Below, in pieces: positions 15,977-26,400 of a DNA stretch of 64,000 nt. This stretch comes from Anaerolineaceae bacterium (lineage in GTDB: Bacteria; Chloroflexota; Anaerolineae; Aggregatilineales; Phototrophicaceae). The position numbers and the translations under genes were made by a program. Location: positions 1 through 64,000 of the forward strand of contig REDR01000079.1 of NCBI GenBank assembly GCA_007693385.1, read 5' to 3'. Each line of letters opens with the position of its first letter. The first letter of the stretch is position 1. Below the pieces are notes generated by a model. That model made no database searches, was not told the DNA's origin, and saw only the letters and a list, made by a program, of their open reading frames with translations.

Positions 15977-18384
15977 TTCGGCCTCGCCTCAAACGCCAGA
16001 ACCCCGTCCTGCACATCGGCGATGATGTGGCATCCCCCGCCGAATTCATCGGCCACGATCCGCGCACTTAAAGGCCGCGCCAGCAAACGCTCAATCGCAC
16101 GTCGCAGTGGCCGCGCCCCGCTTTCGGCGGTGTGGCCGTTCTCCAATATCAACTGGCGAGCTTCCGGCGTCAACTGCAATGTGATGTCCTGCTCGTTGAG
16201 GCGCTCGTGTAGCTCGTTCAGCCGTAAATCCAATATCGCCGATAGCGTCGCCATATCAAGCGGGCTGAACGTGATGACCTCATCGACGCGGTTCAAGAAC
16301 TCTGGCCGGAAGAAGCGATTCAGATAACCGGAATAGTCGATCTGTTCGCGTGGTGCCGCGCCGAAGCCGATGGACTTCGCGCCTTCCTCCGTGCCGATGT
16401 TGCTGGTCATGATGAAAATGGCGTGGCGAGCATCCACCGAGCGCCCGTGCGCGTCGCTGATGCGCCCCTCGTCGAACACTTGCAGGAAGATGTCGAACAC
16501 CTGCGGCGCGGCTTTCTCCACCTCGTCCAGCAATACCACGCTGTACGGACGGCGGCGCAGGCCGTCGGTCAGTTGACCGCCGCGTGTGTTGTCACGGTAT
16601 CCCGGCGGCGACCCGATCAGGCGGGCGACGGTGTGCGCCTCGTGGAACTCCGACATATCCAGCCGCAACATCGCATCCACACTGCTGAACAGAAACACCG
16701 ACAACGCGCGGGCTAGCTCCGTCTTGCCGACGCCGGACGGCCCCAGAAACATGAATACCCCGATAGGGCGGTTCGGATCGCCCAGACCAGCCCGCGCTGT
16801 CTTGATGGCCGCCGCCACCGCCCGCACCGCTTGATCTTGCCCGATGACCCGTTCTAGCAGGGCGTCCTCTAATGTCGAAAGTCGCCGCTTTTCATCGGTG
16901 GTCAACTCCGAGACCGGAATCCCCGTCCATTCGGAAAGCACCGCCGTCACGTCGCTCACCTTCACATCGTTCGGCGCGTCCTCAAGATCGGGCGGGGTGG
17001 TGCGGATGATGACGCGGGTACACGCCTCATCCAGCAAATCCAGCGCCTTATCCGGCAGGCGTCTATCCGGCATATAACGCACCGACAACCGCACGGCGGC
17101 GCGGATGGTGTCCTCCTGAATCACGACGCCGTGATGTTCTTCCAGCTTTTGCTGTTGCGCCGTCAGTATCACCACCGTCGATTCTTCTGACGGTTCTTCG
17201 ATTTCAATGGTACGGAAGCGGCGATCAAGCGCCGGGTCCTGCGCGATGGCGCGGCGGTATTCCTCGTGGGTGGTCGCGCCGATGCACTTGATCTCGCCGC
17301 GTGCCAGCGCCGGCTTGAGGATGTTGGCCGCGTCCAGATTGCTGTCGATGGTATCGCCCGCGCCGACAATCGTGTGCAGTTCATCCACGAACAGGATGCA
17401 ATTACCGGCGTTTCGCACCTCGTCGATGATGCCGACCAGCCGTTCCTCGAATTGACCGCGCAGGCTGGTTCCCGCCACCAACGCGCTGATCTCAATTTGC
17501 ACAATCCGCATATTCATCAGCGACGGCGGCGCGGTGCCCGCGTGAATCTGGTGCGCCAGCCCCTCCACGACGGCGGTCTTGCCGACCCCCGCATCGCCCA
17601 GCAATAGCGGGTTGTTCTTCTTGTTACGCGCCAGCGTCCGCGAGATAGCCCGCATTTCGCTATCGCGGGCGACTGCCGCGCTGATCTTGCCTCTGCTGGC
17701 CTGCGCCACCAGATCGCGCCCGTATTTATCCAGTAGCGGCGTCGGCTGTTTGCGCGGATCACTGTTGAGCGTCTTCTTGCCGAATGGTGACGTACCGCCG
17801 AAGCGTGAACGCCCGAAAATCCCCTCACGCGGGAAGCGCGGCGCTTCGGGCGGCGGTGATAGGTCGAATTCGTCGTCGTCATCGTCGAATAGGTCGAGCA
17901 GGTCGCTATCGTCGTGATATTCTTCTACCGCGTCATGCTCCTCCGCGATCAACGTCTGTACCCAGTGGTTGACATCAAACCCCATCTCCACCAGCTTACG
18001 CACCGGCACGCCTTCGCCTTCTTGCAATAGCGCCATCAATATCTGATTGTCCATCGCCTGCACCACTTCATCCTGATCGGCCAGAAAGACCGCCAGCGAT
18101 AGCACCATCTCCGTGCGCGGTGTCATCGGCAAAACCTGACTCAGGTTGCCTTCGCCGCGCCCGATTTCGCGCCGAATCTCGTTGCGAACCTCACGCGGAT
18201 TCAACTCCGCACGGCGCAACAGGCCGCATGTGATGCCCTGTTCGCCCCGCGTCAGCGCGATGAACAGATGCTCCGTCCCGATGTAGTCATGCCCCAGACG
18301 ACGGGCTTCTTCGGCGGCGGCTTTCAGGATGTGGCCGCACCGTTCGCGGATTTCTTTCTCTGGGATTTCTGGTGATTGTGACAC
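15973..18384 (-). CDS. clpC: ClpC/ClpA-like AAA+ unfoldase
   Basis: A double-ring AAA+ unfoldase (803 residues). Residues 1-145 are a Clp N-domain, followed by an acidic linker (~150-175, runs of Asp/Glu). D1 has Walker A GDAGVGKT (263-270) and Walker B ILFVDELH (330-337). D2 has Walker [10 protein letters not shown] (548-556) and Walker B VVLLDEVE (616-623). There is essentially no middle coiled-coil domain between D1 and D2, unlike ClpB. An IGF tripeptide (672-674) stands where ClpA and ClpC carry their ClpP-docking loop, so it probably feeds a ClpP protease rather than acting as a ClpB disaggregase. No clpP is nearby. The start is a GTG at 18384 with AGGA 6 bases upstream. First gene of an operon with the TPR kinase and FHA protein. 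Confidence 0.88.
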   Translation of the reverse strand: MSQSPEIPEKEIRERCGHILKAAAEEARRLGHDYIGTEHLFIALTRGEQGITCGLLRRAELNPREVRNEIRREIGRGEGNLSQVLPMTPRTEMVLSLAVFLADQDEVVQAMDNQILMALLQEGEGVPVRKLVEMGFDVNHWVQTLIAEEHDAVEEYHDDSDLLDLFDDDDDEFDLSPPPEAPRFPREGIFGRSRFGGTSPFGKKTLNSDPRKQPTPLLDKYGRDLVAQASRGKISAAVARDSEMRAISRTLARNKKNNPLLLGDAGVGKTAVVEGLAHQIHAGTAPPSLMNMRIVQIEISALVAGTSLRGQFEERLVGIIDEVRNAGNCILFVDELHTIVGAGDTIDSNLDAANILKPALARGEIKCIGATTHEEYRRAIAQDPALDRRFRTIEIEEPSEESTVVILTAQQQKLEEHHGVVIQEDTIRAAVRLSVRYMPDRRLPDKALDLLDEACTRVIIRTTPPDLEDAPNDVKVSDVTAVLSEWTGIPVSELTTDEKRRLSTLEDALLERVIGQDQAVRAVAAAIKTARAGLGDPNRPIGVFMFLGPSGVGKTELARALSVFLFSSVDAMLRLDMSEFHEAHTVARLIGSPPGYRDNTRGGQLTDGLRRRPYSVVLLDEVEKAAPQVFDIFLQVFDEGRISDAHGRSVDARHAIFIMTSNIGTEEGAKSIGFGAAPREQIDYSGYLNRFFRPEFLNRVDEVITFSPLDMATLSAILDLRLNELHERLNEQDITLQLTPEARQLILENGHTAESGARPLRRAIERLLARPLSARIVADEFGGGCHIIADVQDGVLAFEARPK

Positions 18385-18551
18385 GCTTTTTCCTATAAAT
18401 TTGATAAATCAAGATCATTAAATCGCGCATGACGCGCCGTTTTTTCGCTGATGAGCGCAATGACCGGCCACTTTTGCTGACTAAAGCCGGTGACGCCCGT
18501 CTGTATTTTAACGCATTACGTCTCAATTTCGATATTTTTGTCAAAACACTA

Positions 18552-18580
18552 TGAGACAATCAGCCATAACGCGCTATAAT
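18552..18580 (+). promoter_or_regulatory. Candidate promoter of the transmembrane kinase gene
   Basis: A consensus TATAAT at 18575-18580 lies 37 bases before the kinase ATG; TGAGAC at 18552-18557 is a poor -35 at 17 bases. The rest of the divergent gap 18385-18616 holds a short inverted repeat TTGAT-AA-ATCAA just upstream of clpC and otherwise nothing I recognise. Confidence 0.4.
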
Positions 18581-18616
18581 ATCCCCTGTGTGTCCGCCCG
18601 AAAACCGAGATGATCT

Positions 18617-20464
18617 ATGAACGACGCGCTGATTGGCAAGAAGTTAGGCGAATACGAAATCGAATCCCTGCTAGGTCGGGGCGGTATGGCACGGGTATAT
18701 AAAGGCTATGACCGGAAGCTCGACCGCTACGCCGCTATTAAAGTGATCGAATCTGACAAGATTGCCACAGAAGAAGACGAAGAATACCATGATCGCTTCC
18801 TGCGTGAAGCCCGCGCCATCGCCCGCCTGCATCATCCCAACATCGTCGGGGTATATCAATTCGGCGATATGGACGATCTATACTACATGGCGATGACCTT
18901 CATCGAAGGCCGTGACCTGCGCCAGATTATCAAACAAACGCAAAGAGAAAACAAGGTGTTAAGTCACGCGCAAATCTTGCGCGTCATGCGCGATATTGCC
19001 GCCGCGCTGGATTACGCACACGGGCAGGGCGTCATTCACCGCGACGTGAAACCGTCAAATATCATGGTCACACGCGAAGGCGGCCATTGCATCCTCACCG
19101 ACTTCGGGCTGGCGCTTCGCACGCAAGAGGGCACCATCGGCAACACCTTCGGCAGTGTCCACTACATCGCGCCGGAGCAAGCGGTATCATCCGCGCAATC
19201 CGTCCCGCAAAGTGACCTGTATTCGCTGGGCGTGGTACTGTACGAAATGCTCACCGGGCGCGTGCCGTTCGATGATAGCTCCGCGATGAGCGTCGCGCTC
19301 AAGCACATCAGCGACCCGCCGCCGCCCGCCAGTTCCATCAATCCCGATGTATCGCCTGCGGTGGAGGCCATGCTGAATCGTGCGCTGGACAAACAGCCGC
19401 CGCGCCGCTATCCCTCCGGCAGATTATTTGTGCAGGCGCTAGAGGCCGCGCTGGAAGCCACCGAGCAAAAGCCCGACCATGCCGACATCGAGTCCCGTTC
19501 GCTCTCTAATCTGGCGCTATCCACGCAGGAGCGCGAACAGATCGAAGAGGGCGCATCATCGCCGGATGATCTGTGGCCGTCTGCGGATGACGACGACACG
19601 CGCAAGCTAGGCACACAATCGCAGAAATCGCGCCCCATCGTCTTGACCGCGCTGGACCGCACCGACTCCCGCGCCCAACCGCCACGCGCCGAACCTTCCG
19701 CGAGCGGCTCGCGGCGGGCGCTGTGGATGGCGCTGATGCTGGTCGCTTTGCTGGCCTTCGGCGGGCTGATTCTGCTCACCGGCATTTTTGACGGCGGCGA
19801 TGATGTCGATGTGTTGTTGAGTGAGGCGGAATTAGAGCAGACCGCCGTCGCATTGGCCGCGCTCGATGACGAAGGCGACGAAGAAGACACTGACGAACCA
19901 GCAGACCCGACGCCGACGGTTACTTCAACCGTAACCGCGACGGAAAGCCCGACGGAAACGGAAGCCGAACAGCCGACCCCATCCAACACCGCGACGCCCG
20001 AACCGGAAACTGCGCCGGTTACCGCTACGCCGACTCCCTTCATGGTGGATGCGTCCGCGCCCGGTGAGCCGCCGCTTTTGCTGTACTACACATCACAGCA
20101 ATTCATCATCTACAATCGCTCCGCGTCAGCATCGCGCAATATTGACGTGCGCCGCCTATCTTTCAACAACCCGCAGACCGCCGTTTCATTCGCTTCGCCG
20201 CAATGGACTTTCGACGCTTCGCGCTGGCGGATGCGCCCGCAGATGGATTGCTTCCAGATCATCGACAGCGGCCTGTTTGAAGTCACCAGACCGGCGTTCT
20301 GCCCGTTCTTGCAAGCGTTCGAGCGCCTGCAAAATCCGTTCTGGCGCGGCGATGATGAAGATGAAATGTTTGAAGTATTCTGGGATTCGGAGCGCGTCGC
20401 GTTATGTTCGACGCTCAAGCCGGATGATCCCGAACCGGCCTATTGCCTCGTCACGTTGCCCTGA
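18617..20464 (+). CDS. Transmembrane Ser/Thr protein kinase
   Basis: A PknB-like receptor kinase of 615 residues. The cytoplasmic kinase domain covers 1-280, with an intact glycine loop LGRGGMARVY (19-28), Lys42 in AAIK, HRDVKPSN (141-148), DFGLA (162-166) and APEQ. A juxtamembrane linker follows, then one membrane helix near 370-392 (ALWMALMLVALLAFGGLILL). An acidic and Thr/Pro-rich spacer leads to a ~100-residue extracytoplasmic beta-rich domain that begins LLLYYTSQQFIIYNRS. That sensor domain is not PASTA. It is divergent from clpC and its stop is 2 bases from the stop of the following convergent gene. It may signal to the neighbouring clpC-kinase-FHA operon, but this is only proximity. 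Confidence 0.93.
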   Translation: MNDALIGKKLGEYEIESLLGRGGMARVYKGYDRKLDRYAAIKVIESDKIATEEDEEYHDRFLREARAIARLHHPNIVGVYQFGDMDDLYYMAMTFIEGRDLRQIIKQTQRENKVLSHAQILRVMRDIAAALDYAHGQGVIHRDVKPSNIMVTREGGHCILTDFGLALRTQEGTIGNTFGSVHYIAPEQAVSSAQSVPQSDLYSLGVVLYEMLTGRVPFDDSSAMSVALKHISDPPPPASSINPDVSPAVEAMLNRALDKQPPRRYPSGRLFVQALEAALEATEQKPDHADIESRSLSNLALSTQEREQIEEGASSPDDLWPSADDDDTRKLGTQSQKSRPIVLTALDRTDSRAQPPRAEPSASGSRRALWMALMLVALLAFGGLILLTGIFDGGDDVDVLLSEAELEQTAVALAALDDEGDEEDTDEPADPTPTVTSTVTATESPTETEAEQPTPSNTATPEPETAPVTATPTPFMVDASAPGEPPLLLYYTSQQFIIYNRSASASRNIDVRRLSFNNPQTAVSFASPQWTFDASRWRMRPQMDCFQIIDSGLFEVTRPAFCPFLQAFERLQNPFWRGDDEDEMFEVFWDSERVALCSTLKPDDPEPAYCLVTLP

Positions 20465-20466
20465 TT

Positions 20467-21708
20467 TCACGGCGCGGATAACGTCGCGGTGGGGATGGCC
20501 GCAGGCGGCGCTGAGCCGGACGGCGTGCCGGTGAGGATCAAGAACGCCGCCACCAGCGCAATCACCACCACCACGACGGCCAGCACCGTCAATGACTGGC
20601 TATCGCGCTCGGCGTCGTGCGATGGCGGCGCGTCGCCCGCTTCCAACCGCGCATTTTCCAGCATCCACGTCTGCAATAATCCCGGGCGCACGCTCAGCTT
20701 TTGCGCCGCGTTGCCCTCCACCAGTTGGCGATATTCTAGGCCGCGAATGGCGGCATGAATCGCGGTCAAATCCAGCGTGTAATCGGTACGCACCAGCCAC
20801 GCTTCGATGTCGCCCGCCGCCACCGGACGCAACGGGTCGGCGTAGATCAAACTGCTGATCGCCGTCAACACCAGCCGTTCATCTAGCGTCAAATCCGCCC
20901 ACACCGCATGAAACGCCGCTTTGCGCCCGTCGTAGATGTCCCGCCTGACCGCCTTCACATCCGCCGCGCCCACCGCGCCACCCGCCGGTAATGCCGCCAT
21001 GAACGCCGCCAGCAGGGACGGCTCGCCGCCGGTGGCCTTGTAAATCGCCGAGATCGCCGCCGCGTCGTATTCGGCGCGGGCTTGCCGGAGCGCTCCGGCG
21101 GTTTCCGCCGCGTCCAGATTGCCCAGCCGTTGAAATTGATCCGGCGTGGTGATCGTGTTGAATAGTTCCAGTCGATTCTCATACGCGATGCTCAGCGTCA
21201 GCACGACGGCGCATTGCGGATGACGTAGATCATCCAGATACGCGAAGTAATCTTCGGCCAGCGTGTCGCGCATCATCGTCTCGACCAGCACTTCGGCGTC
21301 GTCCAGCAGGAACACCAGCCGCCGCCCGCGATGGATGACGCGAAAAGCCGCCGTCAGGAACTCATCACGAAACCACTGCTTGAGCGTCGCCGCGTCCGCG
21401 TCCGGTGGCCGCCTTTGGGCTAGTGTCGGGATGAAATCATACGCGCTCAGCGTCGCCTCCGTGTGACTGTATAGCGCGTCCAACCATGCGATTTCATCGT
21501 CGGGGCGGATGTCCTTCAATGGCAGATACACCCCGATATGGTTGTCCGTCGGCATTCCGGCGAATTGCATCAATAGCGCGGTCTTGCCGATGCCATCGCG
21601 CCCGACGAAAGCCGGTACCGGCGTCCCCACCGGATCAGCGATGTGCTGACGGATGCGGGCGACGGCGCTCGCACGTCCGGCGAAGGGCGGTGTGTGTGGC
21701 GCGTTCAT
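20467..21708 (-). CDS. Tail-anchored STAND/AAA-like P-loop ATPase
   Basis: A 413-residue P-loop protein of the broad AAA/STAND ATPase group. Walker A GRDGIGKT is at 36-43 and Walker B LVFLLDDAEV at 131-140, followed by a helical region with a winged-helix look around 270-345. A single hydrophobic helix at about 373-393 and a 20-residue Pro/Ala tail end the protein, so it is probably tail-anchored with the ATPase in the cytoplasm. The specific family is not recognised. It is the last gene of a three-gene operon, 13 bases after the cytochrome gene, so a role in assembly or sensing at the membrane is possible but unproven. Confidence 0.75.
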   Translation of the reverse strand: MNAPHTPPFAGRASAVARIRQHIADPVGTPVPAFVGRDGIGKTALLMQFAGMPTDNHIGVYLPLKDIRPDDEIAWLDALYSHTEATLSAYDFIPTLAQRRPPDADAATLKQWFRDEFLTAAFRVIHRGRRLVFLLDDAEVLVETMMRDTLAEDYFAYLDDLRHPQCAVVLTLSIAYENRLELFNTITTPDQFQRLGNLDAAETAGALRQARAEYDAAAISAIYKATGGEPSLLAAFMAALPAGGAVGAADVKAVRRDIYDGRKAAFHAVWADLTLDERLVLTAISSLIYADPLRPVAAGDIEAWLVRTDYTLDLTAIHAAIRGLEYRQLVEGNAAQKLSVRPGLLQTWMLENARLEAGDAPPSHDAERDSQSLTVLAVVVVVIALVAAFLILTGTPSGSAPPAAIPTATLSAP

Positions 21709-21721
21709 GGCGTCGTCACTC

Positions 21722-23485
21722 TCATTCGCTATCGTCTGCTGGCAGACTCAGCAGAAAGGCGGTCAGCGCGTCGATTTCTTCCGGCGTCACCCGCGTGATC
21801 GCCTGATGATCGCCCGGCAAGATGAACACATCGCGCAATGTCTCCGCCCGCCCATCGTGCAGATACGGCGGACTCAACCACAGCCAATTCAGCGACGGCG
21901 TGACGAATTCGCCGCCGGTGCCGACATCGTGCAGTTGACCATCGGTGTAAGCGTCGCCGCTATGACACGCCGCGCATTCTAATTCCGCGAACACTTCCGC
22001 GCCGCGCCGCGCTAATTCGACATCGGCGACGGGCGGAGTCGGCGGGCCTTCCAGCGACAGCAGATAATCGGCCAGCATATCCAGATCAAGCGATAGCCCG
22101 CCGTGCGGCTCGCCGTCTGCTGGCGGCATCTCGCCATCCAGCAAGCCCGCGCCGAATTGCAATTCGCCGATTTTTAGCTCGGCGCTCGCCACGTCCGGCC
22201 ATGTGCCGCGCACGGTGTACGGCGCGGTATCTTCCAGACCGAACAATAGCGGGGTGGTGGTCGGCGCGTCGCTCATGCTACGCCACACGCGCCCGTCGCT
22301 CAGTCCATCGAAGTGACAACTCGCACAACTGAGCGTCAACGCCCCCATGCGCGGATCGCGGGCGCTGTGGAAGAACTCCGCGCCGAACAATCGGCCAATC
22401 GGCACGCGCAGATCGCTGATCGGCACGATGTCGCGTACCCGTAACTGCCGCGTGTCGATGATCGAGATCGAACTTTCCAGCGCGTTATGCACGTACAACA
22501 GGCTGTTATCAATGCTCAGGATGGCGGCGCGTGGATTGACGCCGACGCGCAGATTCGCCACCGCCAGCCCCGCGTTCATGTCGATCACCGAGACGTTATC
22601 CGTGCCCGCGTTGACCACGAACGCCCACTCGCGCACCGTATCCACCGCCACCGCGAACGGCATATTGACCGGACGATCCGCCACGCTCAACGACGTGCGC
22701 GAGTCCGCCCGGATGTTCAGCGTGTTCAGGTCGAACGTGTTCAGCATCGGCACAATCGCCGAGTCGAACGTCAGCGCTGGATTTTGCGGATAACTGCGGC
22801 TCTGCGGCAGGTACGCCCGTCCATTGCGGCGGTCAATCCCGACGGAGAACGACAGCGCCATGTCTGTGTCCTGATTGGCGACGCGCACCACGCGACTCTG
22901 CGGCAGGTGGATCACGCTTAATTCACCCGTCCACAGATGCGTCACGTACAGCATATCCGCCCCCCATTGCGTGATGCCGGTGGGCATTGGCGGCGTGCTG
23001 ATGCGCTCGCGGATTTCGCCCGTCGTGTAGTCCAGCGCGATGACCTCATCGCTGGCCTGTAGCGTGATGTAGGCGATATTCCCGCCGGTTGTCACCACCG
23101 CATACGGCAAAATCCCCACCGGATACGTCGCAACGACGGCGCGTTCGGCCACATCCACGACGGACAGCGTGCCGTCAGCGCGATTGACCACCAGCACGCG
23201 GCTATCATCCGTCGTGAAGCTCACCCCACGCGGATCGCCCCCGACATCAATCTCCACGATCAACGAACGCGCCGACGCATCGACCAGCGAAACGGTGCCG
23301 TTCAGCATGTTCGACGCGGCCAGCACGCGCCCATTGGCGGTTAAATCCATCGTACCGCCTACCGATAGCCGCGCATTCGCCGCCGGCAACACGTACAGAT
23401 CATCCTGCGCCCCCGTCAAACTGCCGCCCAGCGCCGCCACACAGACGCCCACAATCGCCAGAATCAGTCGCTTCATCGCCGTCAT
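21722..23485 (-). CDS. Secreted beta-propeller / dihaem cytochrome c protein
   Basis: A 587-residue exported protein. An N-terminal signal peptide (to about residue 26, GAQDD) is followed by a YVTN-type beta-propeller with repeated VNRADGTLSVVDVA and VNAGTDNVSVIDMN segments (about 35-370). The C-terminal part is a dihaem cytochrome c peroxidase/MauG-like module with two haem attachment sites, CASCH (387-391) and CAACH (504-508). Such fusions carry out extracytoplasmic electron transfer or peroxide reduction; the donor is unknown. The first ATG overlaps the stop of the preceding gene (ATGA), which fixes the start at 23485. A c-type cytochrome maturation system must exist elsewhere. Confidence 0.85.
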   Translation of the reverse strand: MTAMKRLILAIVGVCVAALGGSLTGAQDDLYVLPAANARLSVGGTMDLTANGRVLAASNMLNGTVSLVDASARSLIVEIDVGGDPRGVSFTTDDSRVLVVNRADGTLSVVDVAERAVVATYPVGILPYAVVTTGGNIAYITLQASDEVIALDYTTGEIRERISTPPMPTGITQWGADMLYVTHLWTGELSVIHLPQSRVVRVANQDTDMALSFSVGIDRRNGRAYLPQSRSYPQNPALTFDSAIVPMLNTFDLNTLNIRADSRTSLSVADRPVNMPFAVAVDTVREWAFVVNAGTDNVSVIDMNAGLAVANLRVGVNPRAAILSIDNSLLYVHNALESSISIIDTRQLRVRDIVPISDLRVPIGRLFGAEFFHSARDPRMGALTLSCASCHFDGLSDGRVWRSMSDAPTTTPLLFGLEDTAPYTVRGTWPDVASAELKIGELQFGAGLLDGEMPPADGEPHGGLSLDLDMLADYLLSLEGPPTPPVADVELARRGAEVFAELECAACHSGDAYTDGQLHDVGTGGEFVTPSLNWLWLSPPYLHDGRAETLRDVFILPGDHQAITRVTPEEIDALTAFLLSLPADDSE

Positions 23486-26400
23486 TGTCCCTCCGCGTCC
23501 TCTGCCGTTATTGTGGCCGCCTGCGCGTCGAATGAGGCTAGCCGGTCATGGAAGATGTGCAGGCGACGCACGCCGAATAGCGGTTCGCCCTCCGCCGATA
23601 GCGCCTCGACGACGAATGTCAGCGTCACCACATCGCCGCCCCGTGCGCCCGCGCCGCCGCCACTGGTCTCTATCGGGAAATTGGCCGCCAGCGCCACCGG
23701 ATCATATTGATACGCCACCGACGACGCGAACACCTGCAACGCATCCGCCCCCATCGCATAGGAGGCCGTCGTCAGGCCATAGCGGGCGCTCGGCTGAGTC
23801 CAGCCCGCCGGAATGTTCACGGTGATATTCAGCCGCGAACCCGGCGCATAGCTGGCGCTGGTATCGCCATTCAGCGACCAGTCCAGCACGGCGGCGTCCG
23901 GCGGCACCACGTACACATCAAACGCGGCAGACATGCCGACGCCCGGCACCCCACCGGACGGCAACAGCGCCACGCGCCCCATCGAAGAGACGTTATCCGG
24001 CCGCGTGCTGATCTGCACGCGCCAGCGCCCGACTTGATCGGCGCTGATGTCGTGTTGTGGATGATAAAAATAGCCGGATTCGTTGGTGCGCTCCTGATAT
24101 TGTCGCGTTGTGCCATCCGGCGCGATGATCGTCACATCCACCGTCGCGCCCGCCGTCGGCGCGACCTGACCGGCAATCGCCAGCCGCCCGCCCTGTACCA
24201 TCACCTGCGCCGGACGAGTCGCCGTCGGGTGGAAGAAAGCGTCGTAAGCCTCGCCGCGTATCGTCAGCAAGGGCGGGGTGGTGCGGTCTTCGCCGCCACG
24301 TAGCGCCGGTGCGACTCGCGCCGGTTCGCCCTCATCGACCACGACAGCCAGCGCCGCGTAAGGCGTCGTCTCGCGGATGTTGGCCTCCGCGTTTTTGACC
24401 ACCACGCCGCCGAATATGAACACGTAATCACCGGCGCGATTGCCGGTCACGCCCGCGCCGATCTGCCGGTTAAGCGGGTCGTTGTTGTCCCAGTGGAACA
24501 GCAAACCATCATCAGCCTGACCTTGCACGTACTGTCGCACCGTGACATCTGGCCGCGTCGCGCTGACGTAAGCATAAGCGCGATTGACGATGAAATCCGG
24601 CAACAGCGCCGCGCCGAAATCACTCAGCGCACCGGCCAGCACCGGCAAAAGCGGCAATTCGTCGCTATTCGCCAGCCCCGCCATCGGCACGCCAAACGCC
24701 GACACATGATCGCCCGCCGCGTTGACCAACCAATCACGATATGCGCCGTCCATGTCCTGCACGTTCAGCACCGCGTTCAGCCCGCCCGTGACGCCCTCCG
24801 GCGTGAAGACGACATCGCCGCCGAAATACGGCGCATTCGGGCGCGGCGCGGCCAGCAAGCCCGGGTCGGCTAGCGCCTCTAACGGCGGATAGCGCTCCGT
24901 GTTGAACCACGCCGGACGGAATCCGGCCACCATGCCATTGATGCCGCGCTGACCGCGCCCGACCAGCGTTCGCTCGTCCTGTGGCGTGGCGATGATGCCC
25001 GCGCTTCGCTGGCTGGCCGCCCATAGCCGCCCGTCGTCATCGGTGTAGCGCACGTTATAGTCGATCAGATATTCACCGGCGCGATCAAAGACGAACGCCT
25101 CCCCCGCGAAATTGCCGAAGCGATCCGCCTGTAGCTCGAATGTGGTGTCCACCCGTTCACCGGCTAGCGGGAATGTCTGCACGCGCACCGTCACATCGGC
25201 GGGGAAGCCCGGCTCAATCCGCCCGCCGACGAATAGCGCGTCGCCCACCTCAAACGGCGTGCCCGGCAGGACGCCCGCCGTCAGGTTCAACCGTTCGGCA
25301 ACCGTCACGCGGTACACGCCGCCGCCCTCATAGCGGTTGCCACTGACATCATCGACATTGCCGGTCAAGCGCACCACGTAATCGCCGTACTGGTCGAACG
25401 GGTACGATTGATACGATGAACTGCCGGTCATCAGCCGATAAGCGTCAACCGGCGGTTGTGCGCCGAAGGCGTCGCGCTCGTCCAGCGTCGCCGTCGATAG
25501 TCGGCTTTGCGTCACCGACGCATCCGGCAAATCGTTGACGCTACCATCCGGCGCGGTGATGCTCGCCCGCACCCGCCCGCCCGGAAACAGTAGCGGCAAT
25601 AATGGCGGTAACGTCAGATCGTAAGCATTGGGTAATTGATTCAGCAGATACGGCTCTAGCGGATAATTGCCCGGCGTCAGGATGTACGTATCGCTGTTGT
25701 AGCGCACGCGGTTCGAGAGCGCCACGCGCCCCGCATCGACTTCCGGCAGAATCCCGCGAGAACCATCCGACGGATGATCGTAGAATAGCGTCCACATCAG
25801 CCGCGCCGATTCCACCGTGCCGACGGTCAGCGTGAACGGCAAGCGCGATAATTCCGCCCGCGTCCGTTCCCCACCATCGCCGAACGCGCCCGCGTCCCCC
25901 CACGCGAACAGGTCGCCGTCGCCGATCTGCGCGTAGCCCCTGAACGTCGGCGCGTAGATGCCATCCGGCAACCCGCCCGGCACTTCCAGCGAGAAGCGTA
26001 GGCCAGCCAGCAGTTGATCGCCGCGCCGGATGATCTGCTGTGTTGGCACGCTGGCCGTGCCCAGTATCACGTCGCCGCGCATGTTGTCCACCGCCAGCCC
26101 CGAAGCCGTCATCACGTTTGACCAGCCGTTATTGGCGTGTAGCGCCGGGATGTTGTGTTCGCCCGTCGCGCCGATTGTCACCGGTTGCAAGCCGATCTCC
26201 CCGATCAAACTCAGGCCGGTCTGCGACGGCGATAAATCCGGCACGCGCAAGATAACGTCCATTTCGATCTCTAGCCGCGTCCCGCCGGTCAACGTGAACG
26301 TATTGACGCGCCCGCTTGCTGACCAGAACGACGCCCCCGCCGACAATCCGCCCGCCACGTAAAAGCGCGAGAAGTCGCCATCCATGCGCCCGCCCGCGTA

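Noticed and set aside
11566-18384. A type VI secretion system regulatory cluster (FHA, Ser/Thr kinase, Clp ATPase)
   Set aside because: No TssB/C, TssK, Hcp, VgrG or TssM genes are present, and the Clp protein has a ClpP-docking loop, which ClpV lacks.
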